This document shows, in pieces, positions 53,262-62,100 of a stretch of 64,000 nt of DNA. Below the pieces are notes generated by a model, which was not told the origin of the DNA, searched no databases, and worked only from the letters and a program-made list of their open reading frames with translations. Every line of letters begins with the position of its first letter. Position 1 is the first letter of the stretch. The stretch lies in assembly GCA_963663635.2 (NCBI GenBank), contig CAXXMY010000005.1, positions 186,001 through 250,000 of the forward strand, given 5' to 3'. Origin of the DNA: Poriferisodalis sp963663635. Lineage in GTDB: Bacteria; Actinomycetota; Acidimicrobiia; Acidimicrobiales; Poriferisodalaceae. A program made the translations under genes and the position numbers.

Positions 53262-54820
53262 TGCCTCTCGCCGGTGAAGAGCATGGCGAGGCCGAGTGCG
53301 TTGGCTTTGGCGATGACGTCGTCGTCGCGCAGGGCGCCGCCGGGTTGGACGACGACGGTGGCACCGGATTCGGCGGCGGCTTCGACGCCGTCGGGGAACG
53401 GGTAGAACGCGTCGCTGGCGCAGGCACCGCCTGCGGCTCGGCCGTCAGCCTTTGAGGCCGCCAGCAAGCCGGATTCGACTCGGTTCTGCTGTCCGGCGCC
53501 GATGCCCCACGCGGTGCGGTCGCGGGCCAGCACGATCGCATTGGACGTGACGTGTCCGCAGACCCGCCAGGCGAAGCGGGCGTCGGCCAGCTCGCGCTCG
53601 GTGGGCTGGCGTTCGGTCACCACCTGCCATTCGTCGGGCGTAGCGGCGAACGTGTGGGGTGACTGCACCAGCCAGCCGCCGTTGATCTGTCGCAGCGAGA
53701 GGCCGACCGGATCGGGTCGCGGCCCCTCCAGCACCCGTGTGTTGCGACGCTTCGCTGCGATGCGCTCGATGACGCCGTCCTCGTAGCCGGGAGCGATCAC
53801 CAGATCGGCCTGCGCGGCTTCCTCCAGGAGCTCGACGGTTGCGAGATCGACCACTCGGTTGAACGCCACGATGCCGCCGAACGCCGAGCGGGCATCGCAG
53901 TCGTACGCCCGCTGGTAGGTGTCGGCCAGATCGTCGCCGGCGGCCGCCCCACACGGGTTGGCGTGCTTGACGATCACGACAGCCGGCGAGCCCTCCGCAT
54001 CGCCGAGGTCGTGCACGATGCGCCAGGCCGCATCGGCGTCAAAGAAGTTCAGATAGCTGAGCGCCAGCCCGCCGTGCTGGACGACGTGGTCCCACCACGT
54101 CGACGACCCCACCGGCCGGTACCGGGCCCCGAGGTGGTGCGGGTTCTCGCCGTACCGGCACTCGTCGACGCGCTCCAGCGCCAGATGAACCGTGGGCGGC
54201 AGCGACGCAGTGTCGCCCACATTGGCTGCACCGCCCGCTTCGCCGGAGATCTCGTCGCCGGAGATCTCGTCGAGCCAGCTGACAATGGCGGCGTCGTACA
54301 CGGCCGTGTGGGCAAACGCGGCGCGCGCCAACCGGCGCCGTGTCATGGCACTCAGCGCACCCGACTCGTCCAGCTCGGCCAGCACCGGCTCGTAGTCGGC
54401 CGGATCCACCACCACGCCAACGCCGGCGTCGTCGTCGCCGTGATTCTTGGCCGCAGCGCGCACCATCGCCGGCCCGCCGATGTCGATCAGCTCGGGTCCA
54501 GGGTCGGATCGGAACGGGTACAGGTTGCACACCACCAGGTCGATGGCCGAGATGCCGTGCTCGTCCAGCGACGCCAGATGCGCGGGTTTCGACCGGTCGG
54601 CCAGGATCCCGCCGTGGATGCGGGGGTGCAGCGTCTTTACCCGGCCGTCGAGCATCTCGGGGCTGCCGGTCACGTCCTCGACGGCCAGCACCGGCACGCC
54701 CGCGTCGGCCAGCGCCGACGCCGTGCCGCCGCTCGAGACGATCTCCCATCCCAGCTCCGACAGCCGCGCGGCAAACTCCACGACGCCTGTCTTGTCCCAC
54801 ACTGAGATCAACGCCCTCAT
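53249..54820 (-). CDS. purH: Bifunctional AICAR formyltransferase / IMP cyclohydrolase
   Basis: PurH carries out the last two steps of IMP synthesis. The 523-residue protein has an N-terminal cyclohydrolase domain (LISVWDKTGVVEFAARLSELG, SSGGTA, VKTLHPRIHGGIL). The formyltransferase half has ECRYGENPHHLGA, VIVKHANPCGAA with the catalytic Lys-His, SAFGGIVAFN and the C-terminal QPGGALRDDDVI. A 15-bp exact tandem duplication (54241-54270, giving EISGD-EISG) lies in the linker. ATG 54820 overlaps the purN stop by ATGA and is better than 54877. Confidence 0.95.
   Translation of the reverse strand: MRALISVWDKTGVVEFAARLSELGWEIVSSGGTASALADAGVPVLAVEDVTGSPEMLDGRVKTLHPRIHGGILADRSKPAHLASLDEHGISAIDLVVCNLYPFRSDPGPELIDIGGPAMVRAAAKNHGDDDAGVGVVVDPADYEPVLAELDESGALSAMTRRRLARAAFAHTAVYDAAIVSWLDEISGDEISGEAGGAANVGDTASLPPTVHLALERVDECRYGENPHHLGARYRPVGSSTWWDHVVQHGGLALSYLNFFDADAAWRIVHDLGDAEGSPAVVIVKHANPCGAAAGDDLADTYQRAYDCDARSAFGGIVAFNRVVDLATVELLEEAAQADLVIAPGYEDGVIERIAAKRRNTRVLEGPRPDPVGLSLRQINGGWLVQSPHTFAATPDEWQVVTERQPTERELADARFAWRVCGHVTSNAIVLARDRTAWGIGAGQQNRVESGLLAASKADGRAAGGACASDAFYPFPDGVEAAAESGATVVVQPGGALRDDDVIAKANALGLAMLFTGERQFRH
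54241..54270 (-). repeat. 15-bp exact tandem duplication in purH
   Basis: CGCCGGAGATCTCGT occurs twice without a gap (54241-54255 and 54256-54270). It is in frame and adds five residues. Confidence 0.9.
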
Positions 54821-55455
54821 CGGCTTCCCCTCTCCGCTGAGCGGCTTGTCGCCGGCTCGCCGTTCGCTCGGCGGCACTGCTCCACGAACTCTGTGATTGT
54901 CGCCGGGTAGAGCTCTCGCTCAGCCGTCTTGATGCGTTCGTGCAGCGAGGCTTCGTCGTCGGTGGCCGCCACCGGCACGGCACGCTGCGCCAGGATCGGG
55001 CCGGCGTCCACTTGGGGGATCGCCACATGCACCGTGCAGCCGGTTTCCGCAACTCCCGCCGCCAGCGCATCGCGCACCGCATGCCAGCCCGGGAATGCGG
55101 GCAGCAGCGACGGGTGCGTGTTCAGCACCCGCCCGGCGAACCTGCCAGAGCAGCACTCGAAGAACGCCTCGCCAAGCACGGTGCCGAAGCCGGCCATCGC
55201 CACCATGTCGATGTGCTGCGCTGCCAGCACTCGGGCCAGTTCGGCGCTGTAGCCGTCGCGGTCGAACCGGCGCGCCGAACCATCACCGGTCACCCACGCG
55301 TCCCGGGCGACCGACACCGTGTCGATGCCGGCGTCGGCAGCCACCGCCAGCCCCCTGCACGGGCGGTCCGCCCCGACGAGGTCCACACCCAGCCCGCAGC
55401 CCAGCATCGCTTCGAGGATCGAGCCGGTTCCCGAGACCAATACCGCCAGGCGCAC
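54817..55455 (-). CDS. purN: Phosphoribosylglycinamide formyltransferase
   Basis: PurN formylates GAR with 10-formyl-THF. The 212-residue protein opens VRLAVLVSGTGSILEAML. The active-site Asn/His/Asp are in VLNTHPSLLPAFPG (the Asn and His) and IPQVDAGPILAQ (the Asp). GTG 55455 is supported by the fold start and by TAGGTT exactly 7 nt upstream, which is leaderless-type. The longer frame from 55590 would overlap the divergent UPF0182 gene. It is translationally coupled to purH. Confidence 0.93.
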   Translation of the reverse strand: MRLAVLVSGTGSILEAMLGCGLGVDLVGADRPCRGLAVAADAGIDTVSVARDAWVTGDGSARRFDRDGYSAELARVLAAQHIDMVAMAGFGTVLGEAFFECCSGRFAGRVLNTHPSLLPAFPGWHAVRDALAAGVAETGCTVHVAIPQVDAGPILAQRAVPVAATDDEASLHERIKTAERELYPATITEFVEQCRRANGEPATSRSAERGSR

Positions 55456-55468
55456 CCCGACGAACCTA
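55456..55468 (-). promoter_or_regulatory. Leaderless-type promoter of purNH
   Basis: On the minus strand the -10 box TAGGTT (55468-55463) is followed by 7 nt and GTG 55455. Confidence 0.6.
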
Positions 55469-55538
55469 CGCGCCGCGCCCGACGGCAGCGCGGTCCGCCG
55501 GCTGCGGCACCCACGCGCCCCAGTAGCCTCATAGCCAT

Positions 55539-58508
55539 ATGCGTCCGCCCGAGGACATGCCCCCTCCCACGCCCCCACAACAGCCGCCACAGGTGCCGCG
55601 TCGCCGCAATGTGACGAGGTTCCGCCTCATCATCGGCCTCGTCGTTCTCGCCGGCTTCATCTTGATGCTGTCGATGCGCGGACTGGCCGGCTTCTACACC
55701 GACTACTTGTGGTTCGACAGCCTGGGCTACGCCTCGGTGTGGTGGAAGGTGCTGTGGGCCAAGATCGGCCTCGGCCTGCTGTTCACAGCGGTCTTTTTCA
55801 TCCTGCTGTGGGTCAACCTGTTCATCGCCGAACGCCTCGCAGGCAAGTCGCATCTTCCGGGTCCGCCCGAGGATGTCGCAGCCCGCTGGCGCCAGCTGAC
55901 CGGCCGCCGCCGGGGCCTGGTGCGCATCGGCATCTCGCTGATCCTGGCGCTGATGGTCGGCGCGGGGGTCTCGGGCCGCTGGCAGGAGTGGCTGTTCTTC
56001 ATCAACGCCACCGACTTCGGGCTCGACGATCCGCAGTTCGGCCGCGATGTCGGCTTCTACGTCTTCCGCCTGCCGTTCCTGTCGTTCCTGGTGAGCTGGG
56101 TGTTCGCGGCCGTCCTGGTCACGTTCATCTTCACCGCCGTTTGGCACTACCTCAACGGCGCGATCAGGCTGCAGGCGCCGGCGGGAAGCCGCGTCATGCC
56201 GCAAGTGAAGGCGCACCTGTCGCTGCTGCTGGGTCTCCTGGCGCTCACCAAGGCGGTCGGCTACTACTTCGACCGATTCAAGCTGACGCTGTCGACGCGG
56301 GGCTTCGTGCACGGCGCCACCTACACCGACGTGAAGGCGCAGTTGCCGGTGCTGCAGCTGCTCATGGTCATCAGCGTGTTCAGCTTCGTGCTGCTGGTGG
56401 TGAACATCTGGCGGCGCGGCTTCACCTACCCGGTGATCGCTGTGGCGCTGTGGGCGGTGATCGCCGGCCTGGCCGGTGCGGCGTACCCGGCAATCGTCCA
56501 GCGTTTCCAAGTGGAGCCGTCCGAGTCCACCAAAGAGGCGCCCTACATCGAGCGCAACATCGAGATGACTCGCATCGCGCTCGGCATCGACGGCGTGACG
56601 CCGCGCGAGTTCAACTACGTGCCGACGCTGACCGCAGAGGACATCGAGAACAACGCCGAGACAGTGCGCAATGTGCGGCTGCTCGACCCCGCCGTCATGC
56701 AGGACACGTTCCAGCAGACCCAGGGCATCAAGAGCTTCTACGACTTCCGCGACATCGACGTCGACCGCTACGAGATCGACGGCAAGATCACCCAGATCGT
56801 GCTGGCGGCGCGCGAGCTGAACCCCGCCGACCTGCCGACCGACACCTGGGAGACCGGGCATGTCGCGTACACCCACGGTTACGGCGTGGCAGCGGCGCCG
56901 GCCAATGGTGTCGATGCCAACGGCCGCCCGGCCTATGCGCTGGGCGACATTCCGAACGTGGCAGTCCCCGGCGCGGAGGCGCTCGCGCTCGACCAGCCCG
57001 GGCTGTACGTGGGGGAGGGCCTGCTGAGCTACGCCATCGTCGGCGCACAGCGTGACGAGATCGACTTCCAGGACGACGACGACCGCACCGAGACCACTCG
57101 CTACGACGGCGCCGACGGTGTGAGCATCTCCGGGTTCCTGCGTCGGATCGCGTTCGCATTGCGTTTCGCCGAGCCGAACCTGGTGGTGTCGGGCGAGATC
57201 GGCGGCGACAGCCGCATCCTGTACAACCGCGACGTCACCGACCGGGTGAAGTTGCTGGCGCCGTTCCTGGACTACGACAACGATCCATATCCCGTGGTCA
57301 TCGACGGGAAGGTGAAGTGGGTGCTCGACGCATTCACCACCACGACGCAGTTCCCGTACGCACAACGTGCGAGCACCCGGGCGGTGCGCTCGGGCGATCT
57401 CAGCCGGCCGCTCAACTATGTGCGCAACTCGGTGAAAGTCGTCGTCGATGCGCACGAGGGGTCGGTGATCTTCTACATCATCGATCCGAGCGATCCGATT
57501 GCCCAGTCGTACGCCAGGCAGTTCGGCGACCTGTTCACCCACGAAGAGCCGCCGATCGAACTGCAGAAGCACTTCCGCTATCCCGAGGACCTGTTCCGGA
57601 TTCAGACCGACGCCTGGGGCCGCTACCGGATCAGCCAAGCCGCTGAGTTCTACGACGCCGCCGGCGCGTGGGCGGTAGCGCAGGACCCAGGCGACTCAAT
57701 CGGGCAGACCACCGTCGAGACGGTGCGCGACGCGACGACCGGGCAGATCATCGCGACGTCCGAGGCGAGGATCTCGCCGCAGTACCTGCTGTTCCGGTTG
57801 CCCGGCGATGATGCCGCGTCGTTCGTGATCTTCCGGCCGTTCGTGCCGTTCTCCGAGGACGACTCTCGAAAGAACCTCGAAGGCTTCATGATCGTGCACA
57901 ACGATCCGGACCGGTATGGCCAGATCGAGGTGTACGAGATCCGGTCTGATCAGCCGATCGACGGGCCTGCGCTGTTCAACTCGAACATCCAGACCGAGGA
58001 AGAGATCTCCGAACGCCTGACGCTGCTGAACCAAAACGGCTCGGTGGTGCGGCCCGGCAACCTGCTGCTGATCCCGGTAGAGAACTCGCTGCTGTACGTC
58101 CGCCCGCTGTTCATCGCGGCGACGGGCCCGACGGCGGTGCCCGAGCTGCAGCTGGTGATTGCTGGCATCGGCTCTGAGGTGGTGATCGCCGAGACGTTCG
58201 AAGCTGCCCTTGAGAAGGCCATCGGCGCGGTCGAGCTCGCGTTGGCCAACGCTGCCGTCAGCCCAGGGCTCGGCGACGTCGCTGACGACACTTCGAGTGC
58301 GGGCGATGGTGGTGCTCCCGCCGAAGGTGAACCCGACACCGCGTCGGTGAGCAACCTGCTCGAGCGAGCCGCGCGGGCGTTCGAGCAGGCCGACACCGCC
58401 CTGCGTGAGGGCGACCTTGCCGCCTACCAGGTGGCCGTTGACGAGGCCGAGAGCCTGATCGCCAGGGCCGCCCGAATCCTCGAACAAGCCGCCACGTCGA
58501 CAACCTGA
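55539..58508 (+). CDS. UPF0182 family large membrane protein
   Basis: The 989-residue protein has a Pro-rich cytoplasmic head and about seven transmembrane spans in the first 330 residues (FRLIIGLVVLAGFILMLSM; LWAKIGLGLLFTAVFFILLW and later ones). A large extracytoplasmic domain includes NYVRNSVKVVVDAHEGSV and DPIAQSYARQFGDLF. This is the COG1615/UPF0182 architecture, widespread in actinobacteria and of unknown function. TAGCCT 9 nt before ATG 55539 may be its -10 box. The last 100 residues are acidic and helical. Confidence 0.92.
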   Translation: MRPPEDMPPPTPPQQPPQVPRRRNVTRFRLIIGLVVLAGFILMLSMRGLAGFYTDYLWFDSLGYASVWWKVLWAKIGLGLLFTAVFFILLWVNLFIAERLAGKSHLPGPPEDVAARWRQLTGRRRGLVRIGISLILALMVGAGVSGRWQEWLFFINATDFGLDDPQFGRDVGFYVFRLPFLSFLVSWVFAAVLVTFIFTAVWHYLNGAIRLQAPAGSRVMPQVKAHLSLLLGLLALTKAVGYYFDRFKLTLSTRGFVHGATYTDVKAQLPVLQLLMVISVFSFVLLVVNIWRRGFTYPVIAVALWAVIAGLAGAAYPAIVQRFQVEPSESTKEAPYIERNIEMTRIALGIDGVTPREFNYVPTLTAEDIENNAETVRNVRLLDPAVMQDTFQQTQGIKSFYDFRDIDVDRYEIDGKITQIVLAARELNPADLPTDTWETGHVAYTHGYGVAAAPANGVDANGRPAYALGDIPNVAVPGAEALALDQPGLYVGEGLLSYAIVGAQRDEIDFQDDDDRTETTRYDGADGVSISGFLRRIAFALRFAEPNLVVSGEIGGDSRILYNRDVTDRVKLLAPFLDYDNDPYPVVIDGKVKWVLDAFTTTTQFPYAQRASTRAVRSGDLSRPLNYVRNSVKVVVDAHEGSVIFYIIDPSDPIAQSYARQFGDLFTHEEPPIELQKHFRYPEDLFRIQTDAWGRYRISQAAEFYDAAGAWAVAQDPGDSIGQTTVETVRDATTGQIIATSEARISPQYLLFRLPGDDAASFVIFRPFVPFSEDDSRKNLEGFMIVHNDPDRYGQIEVYEIRSDQPIDGPALFNSNIQTEEEISERLTLLNQNGSVVRPGNLLLIPVENSLLYVRPLFIAATGPTAVPELQLVIAGIGSEVVIAETFEAALEKAIGAVELALANAAVSPGLGDVADDTSSAGDGGAPAEGEPDTASVSNLLERAARAFEQADTALREGDLAAYQVAVDEAESLIARAARILEQAATSTT

Positions 58509-58509
58509 C

Positions 58510-58990
58510 ATCGGGCGCGTCGCGTGCGGCGGGGCCGGATCAAGGTGATGCCGGCGTTGTTGAGCTGGTGTTCGAAGTCGGCTGAGTGGCAGCCCTTGTT
58601 CACCGCAGCGATCATCGCGGCGTAGCCGCTTGTTGAAGCCCTCATGGTTGGGGACATAGGGGAACCACGGCCCCAGATGCGCTTTCGCGCATCGCACGAA
58701 CTGCCGGTGCGAGTCGAACCCCAACAGCGCCGAGACCACCGCCAAGGTGACCAAGAGGACCTCCGTCTGGACGACGATTTCGGCTGCTTCGGACGAGACA
58801 CCGATCGGTTGCGTCTCGTCCTCATGCCGGCCGACCTCCTCCCACACAAGGCGCATCATGCCCATGATCGGGTCAATGCTCGTAGCCGGTGTCAGGTCGG
58901 TCTCCCACCGATCCGGGTCGGTCTTCTGCAGTTCCCAGCGGTCGCCCTCGCCTTGCCCGATGCGGTACGTGCTTCTGCTGTCACCCAAGA
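58510..58990 (-). pseudogene. IS982-type transposase remnant with internal deletion
   Basis: One minus frame gives an N-terminal piece ending LLGFDSHRQFVRCAKAHLGPWFPYVPNHEGFNKRLRR (about 58865-58617), the usual opening of IS982-type transposases. Another frame gives SADFEHQLNNAGITLIRPRR (58585-58520), which belongs near the C-terminus, after the catalytic DDE core. The core between them is missing. No terminal repeats were found. It sits between the UPF0182 gene and the giant surface-protein gene. Confidence 0.6.
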
Positions 58991-59086
58991 TGTCCGACAG
59001 GTGACGGGGAGCTGGCCACATCACTCCGGGTGACGTGAATGACATGTATTAACTATCATAAATGTGTTGTTAGCATGCGGCTGGGT

Positions 59087-59092
59087 AGGAGG
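59087..59092 (+). promoter_or_regulatory. Shine-Dalgarno AGGAGG before the giant surface-protein gene
   Basis: AGGAGG lies 11 nt before ATG 59104. AT-rich DNA with TATCAT (about 59054-59059) just upstream could be the -10 region. This start reads into the poly-G tract. Confidence 0.45.
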
Positions 59093-59103
59093 TGTCGTCG
59101 CGC

Positions 59104-62100
59104 ATGGGTTGGTGCTTCCGACTTCGCAGTGAGTTCACGTCCGGGAATGGGGGGGGGGGGGGGTCAGCTGTACGGTTCTGGGCGGGCTGTCGAGCGCGTT
59201 CTTAATGGTCCTGGTGTGGGTGCTGCCCGCGATGGGCCAGAGCAGCGAAGTGCCGGTGATCACCAGCGACGTCGCGTTCAAGGTCGTCGAGGGCGAGACC
59301 GCTGTCGCCACGCTGACCGCGACCGACGACGACACGGTCGTGTCTGATCTGGTGTGGTCGTTGAGGGGCGGCGCGGACAGGGACGAGTTCACCTTGAGCG
59401 GCTCGGGAGCGATCGCGTTCGGTGCGGCTCCCGACTTCGAGCAGCCCGCCGACGCGGACACAGACAACGTCTATGAGATGACGGTGCAGGTCAGCGACGG
59501 CGTCAACGACGTAACCGCGGGACCTGGTGGTGACGGTCGGCAACGTCATTGAGTTGGCCCAGACCGAGGGTCCCCAGACGGTGACGTTCGACGAGAACGA
59601 CTGGTCACGCGTCGAGATGTTCACAGCATCGTCCTCCCAGGACCGCGACGGCATCACCTGGACGCTCGACGGCGACGACGCCTTTCACTTCAGCATCGCC
59701 GAACCCTCAGGCGCGCTGCGGTTCGACCTCGACGCGGTGTCGCCTGCGATCTTCAAGAAACCGCCTGACTACGAGCTGCCCGTCGACATCGGCGACGACA
59801 ATGTCTATGAGCTGACGCTGCTGCCGTCCTCACCAACCGACACAGCCGCTGCAGCGTTGGGCGTGACCGTCACTGTGTCCGACGCAGACGAGCCCGGCAC
59901 CGTCGCGTTGTCCACCAAACGGCCCCGCATCGCGGTCGCCGTCAGCACGACGCTGAGCGATCCCGACACGGTGGTCGACACCTCGCGGGCGTGGGTGTGG
60001 GAGCGCACCACTGGATATGACACCTGGGCTGCGATCGCGGGAGCGACCACAGCGAGCTACACACCCACCGCGGCCGACGCGGGCAGCTTCTTGCGGGCGC
60101 GCTCTCCTACAGCGACAACCACCCCAACAGCGCGCAAGCCACAGCGACCGCGCCCGAGGTCGTTGCGGCGGACCAGCTCAGCAGCCTGACCATCAGCACC
60201 GACGACTCGGTCGCAGCCATCAGCAGCGACGACGCATGGCGCAGGCCGCGGCCCGCGTTCGATCCCGCAATCCTGCACTACTCGGTTGGCTGCAACAACA
60301 CCGACACCATGACATTGAACCTCAGCCCCGCCGAGGGAACGAGCAGGATCTCGATCGACGGCATCCAGTACCCGAATCCAGGAGCGGACACCCCGCTGAC
60401 CGCAACAGTGCCTGTGACCGGCGACAGCGTCGTGCACATCGCGCTGACCAACGCTCAGGGCGCACAGACCCAATACGCCGTCCACTGCCTCGCCGACGGC
60501 TTTCAGAAGATCACAGTCGAGAAACCTCTGGGCGAGGCCGAGGTGCTCGACGAATTCATCGTCACTCCCGACACCTACCGCGTCATGGTTGTGGACAGCA
60601 ACGGTGTCCCGCGTGTCAACCTCCCGCTGGGGCGGATTCGAGAGACGTACGCGCGGTTCTATCCCGATGTCAACGGGGAGCCCCGGTACTCCTACTCGGC
60701 GAATCGCACGTATATCGCCCACATCTTGGACGGTGATCTGAACCAGGTCGAGGTGGTGAGATCGCTACCACCGCTGACCCGTCAGGATTTTCACGACTTC
60801 CGGGTGCTCGAAAACGGGAACTACATGCTGATGGCTTACCAGGACACCGAGCGGGACCTGTCCCATCTGACCTTCAACGACCCTGCCGATCAGCCGTACG
60901 GGGTTGATGTCTATGTGGAGGACTCGGTCATCCAGATCGTCACCCCGGGCCCGAACGCGCGGGCGACGTTCAACTGGAATTCGTGGGACCACATGCCGCT
61001 GGAGGATTGTTCCCAACATTTCTTCCCGCCTAGTAACGGCGACTATGTGCATCTCAACGCGATCCAGAAGGTGGACGACATCATCATCGCGTCGATGCGA
61101 GGGTGCTCAAGAGTGCTCGCCATTGACGCAACGACTGGCGATGTGGTGTGGAGGGTGGGTCCGTCGAATCTCAGCGACGCCGAGTGGGCCGAGCGCGATA
61201 TCGGTCCGGCGCCGCTGGAAATCGTGGGCGACCCCGAGCAGCATTTCTGCGGCCAGCACGCGTCGTCGCTACTGCCCAGCGGCAATCTGATCCTGTTCGA
61301 CAACGGCACGGGGTGCCTGGTCAATCCTTGGACTCGTCAGCTTTTCTCGCGCGTGAGCGACGAGTACAGCCGCGGCGTGGAGTACGCCATCGACCTCGAA
61401 AACGGCGAGGCGGTGTTCGTGCGCGACCACTCGCTGGGGGGCACCAGGAGCGAACTCGGATATCGCAGCGGGCACATCGAGGAGTTGAGCAACGGCCATT
61501 GGCTGATCAGCTGGGGTGACAAGCATCGACGGAGGGACACACCTCCGGCACCTTCTGACACGATGACCCAGGTCGACCCCGACACGGGAGAGGAGTGGCT
61601 GAAGATCGATACCGGCAGAGCTGGGATGCGCGGCACGATCATGCGTCCGGAATACCTGGCGAAGGATCCGGTGCCGTTGGGGGCGAGTTTTTCGGTAACG
61701 AGTCATACGTCGGTGTTCCATTCGGGTGTGGGCGACACCCCGCAGGTGGTGGTGGCGTTCAACCAGCCGGTGGATGATTTTGCGGCGTCGAGTCCGTCGT
61801 TGAGCGTGCGAGGTGCGACGGTCACTTCGGTAGCGCCGCATCTGGTGGCGGGCGAGCCGGCGAACACGTATGTGCTGACGCTGGCGCCTTCGGGTGCGGA
61901 TTCGATCACGGTCGGGCTGATCGCTGACAAGTCATGCGCTGAGGGCGGGATATGCACCGCTGGGGGTGCAATGTTGTCGGAGGTCCCGTCGGAGCTGTTG
62001 ATCTCCGCTCCGGTGTCAGTGTCGTTCAGCGCAGCGAGCTACAGCGTGCGCGAGCGCGAGTCGATCGAGGTGCGGGTGGAGCTCGACGATGCCCACGGCG

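Noticed and set aside
55290..57638. 782-codon minus-strand ORF opposite the UPF0182 gene
   Set aside because: It is a shadow frame of a high-GC gene: His/Arg/Gln-rich, without domains, while the plus strand encodes a full-length family protein.
57696..59045. 449-codon minus-strand ORF as one gene
   Set aside because: Only the first part (about 58990-58617) resembles a transposase; the rest is antisense to the UPF0182 gene. It is described as an IS982-type remnant instead.
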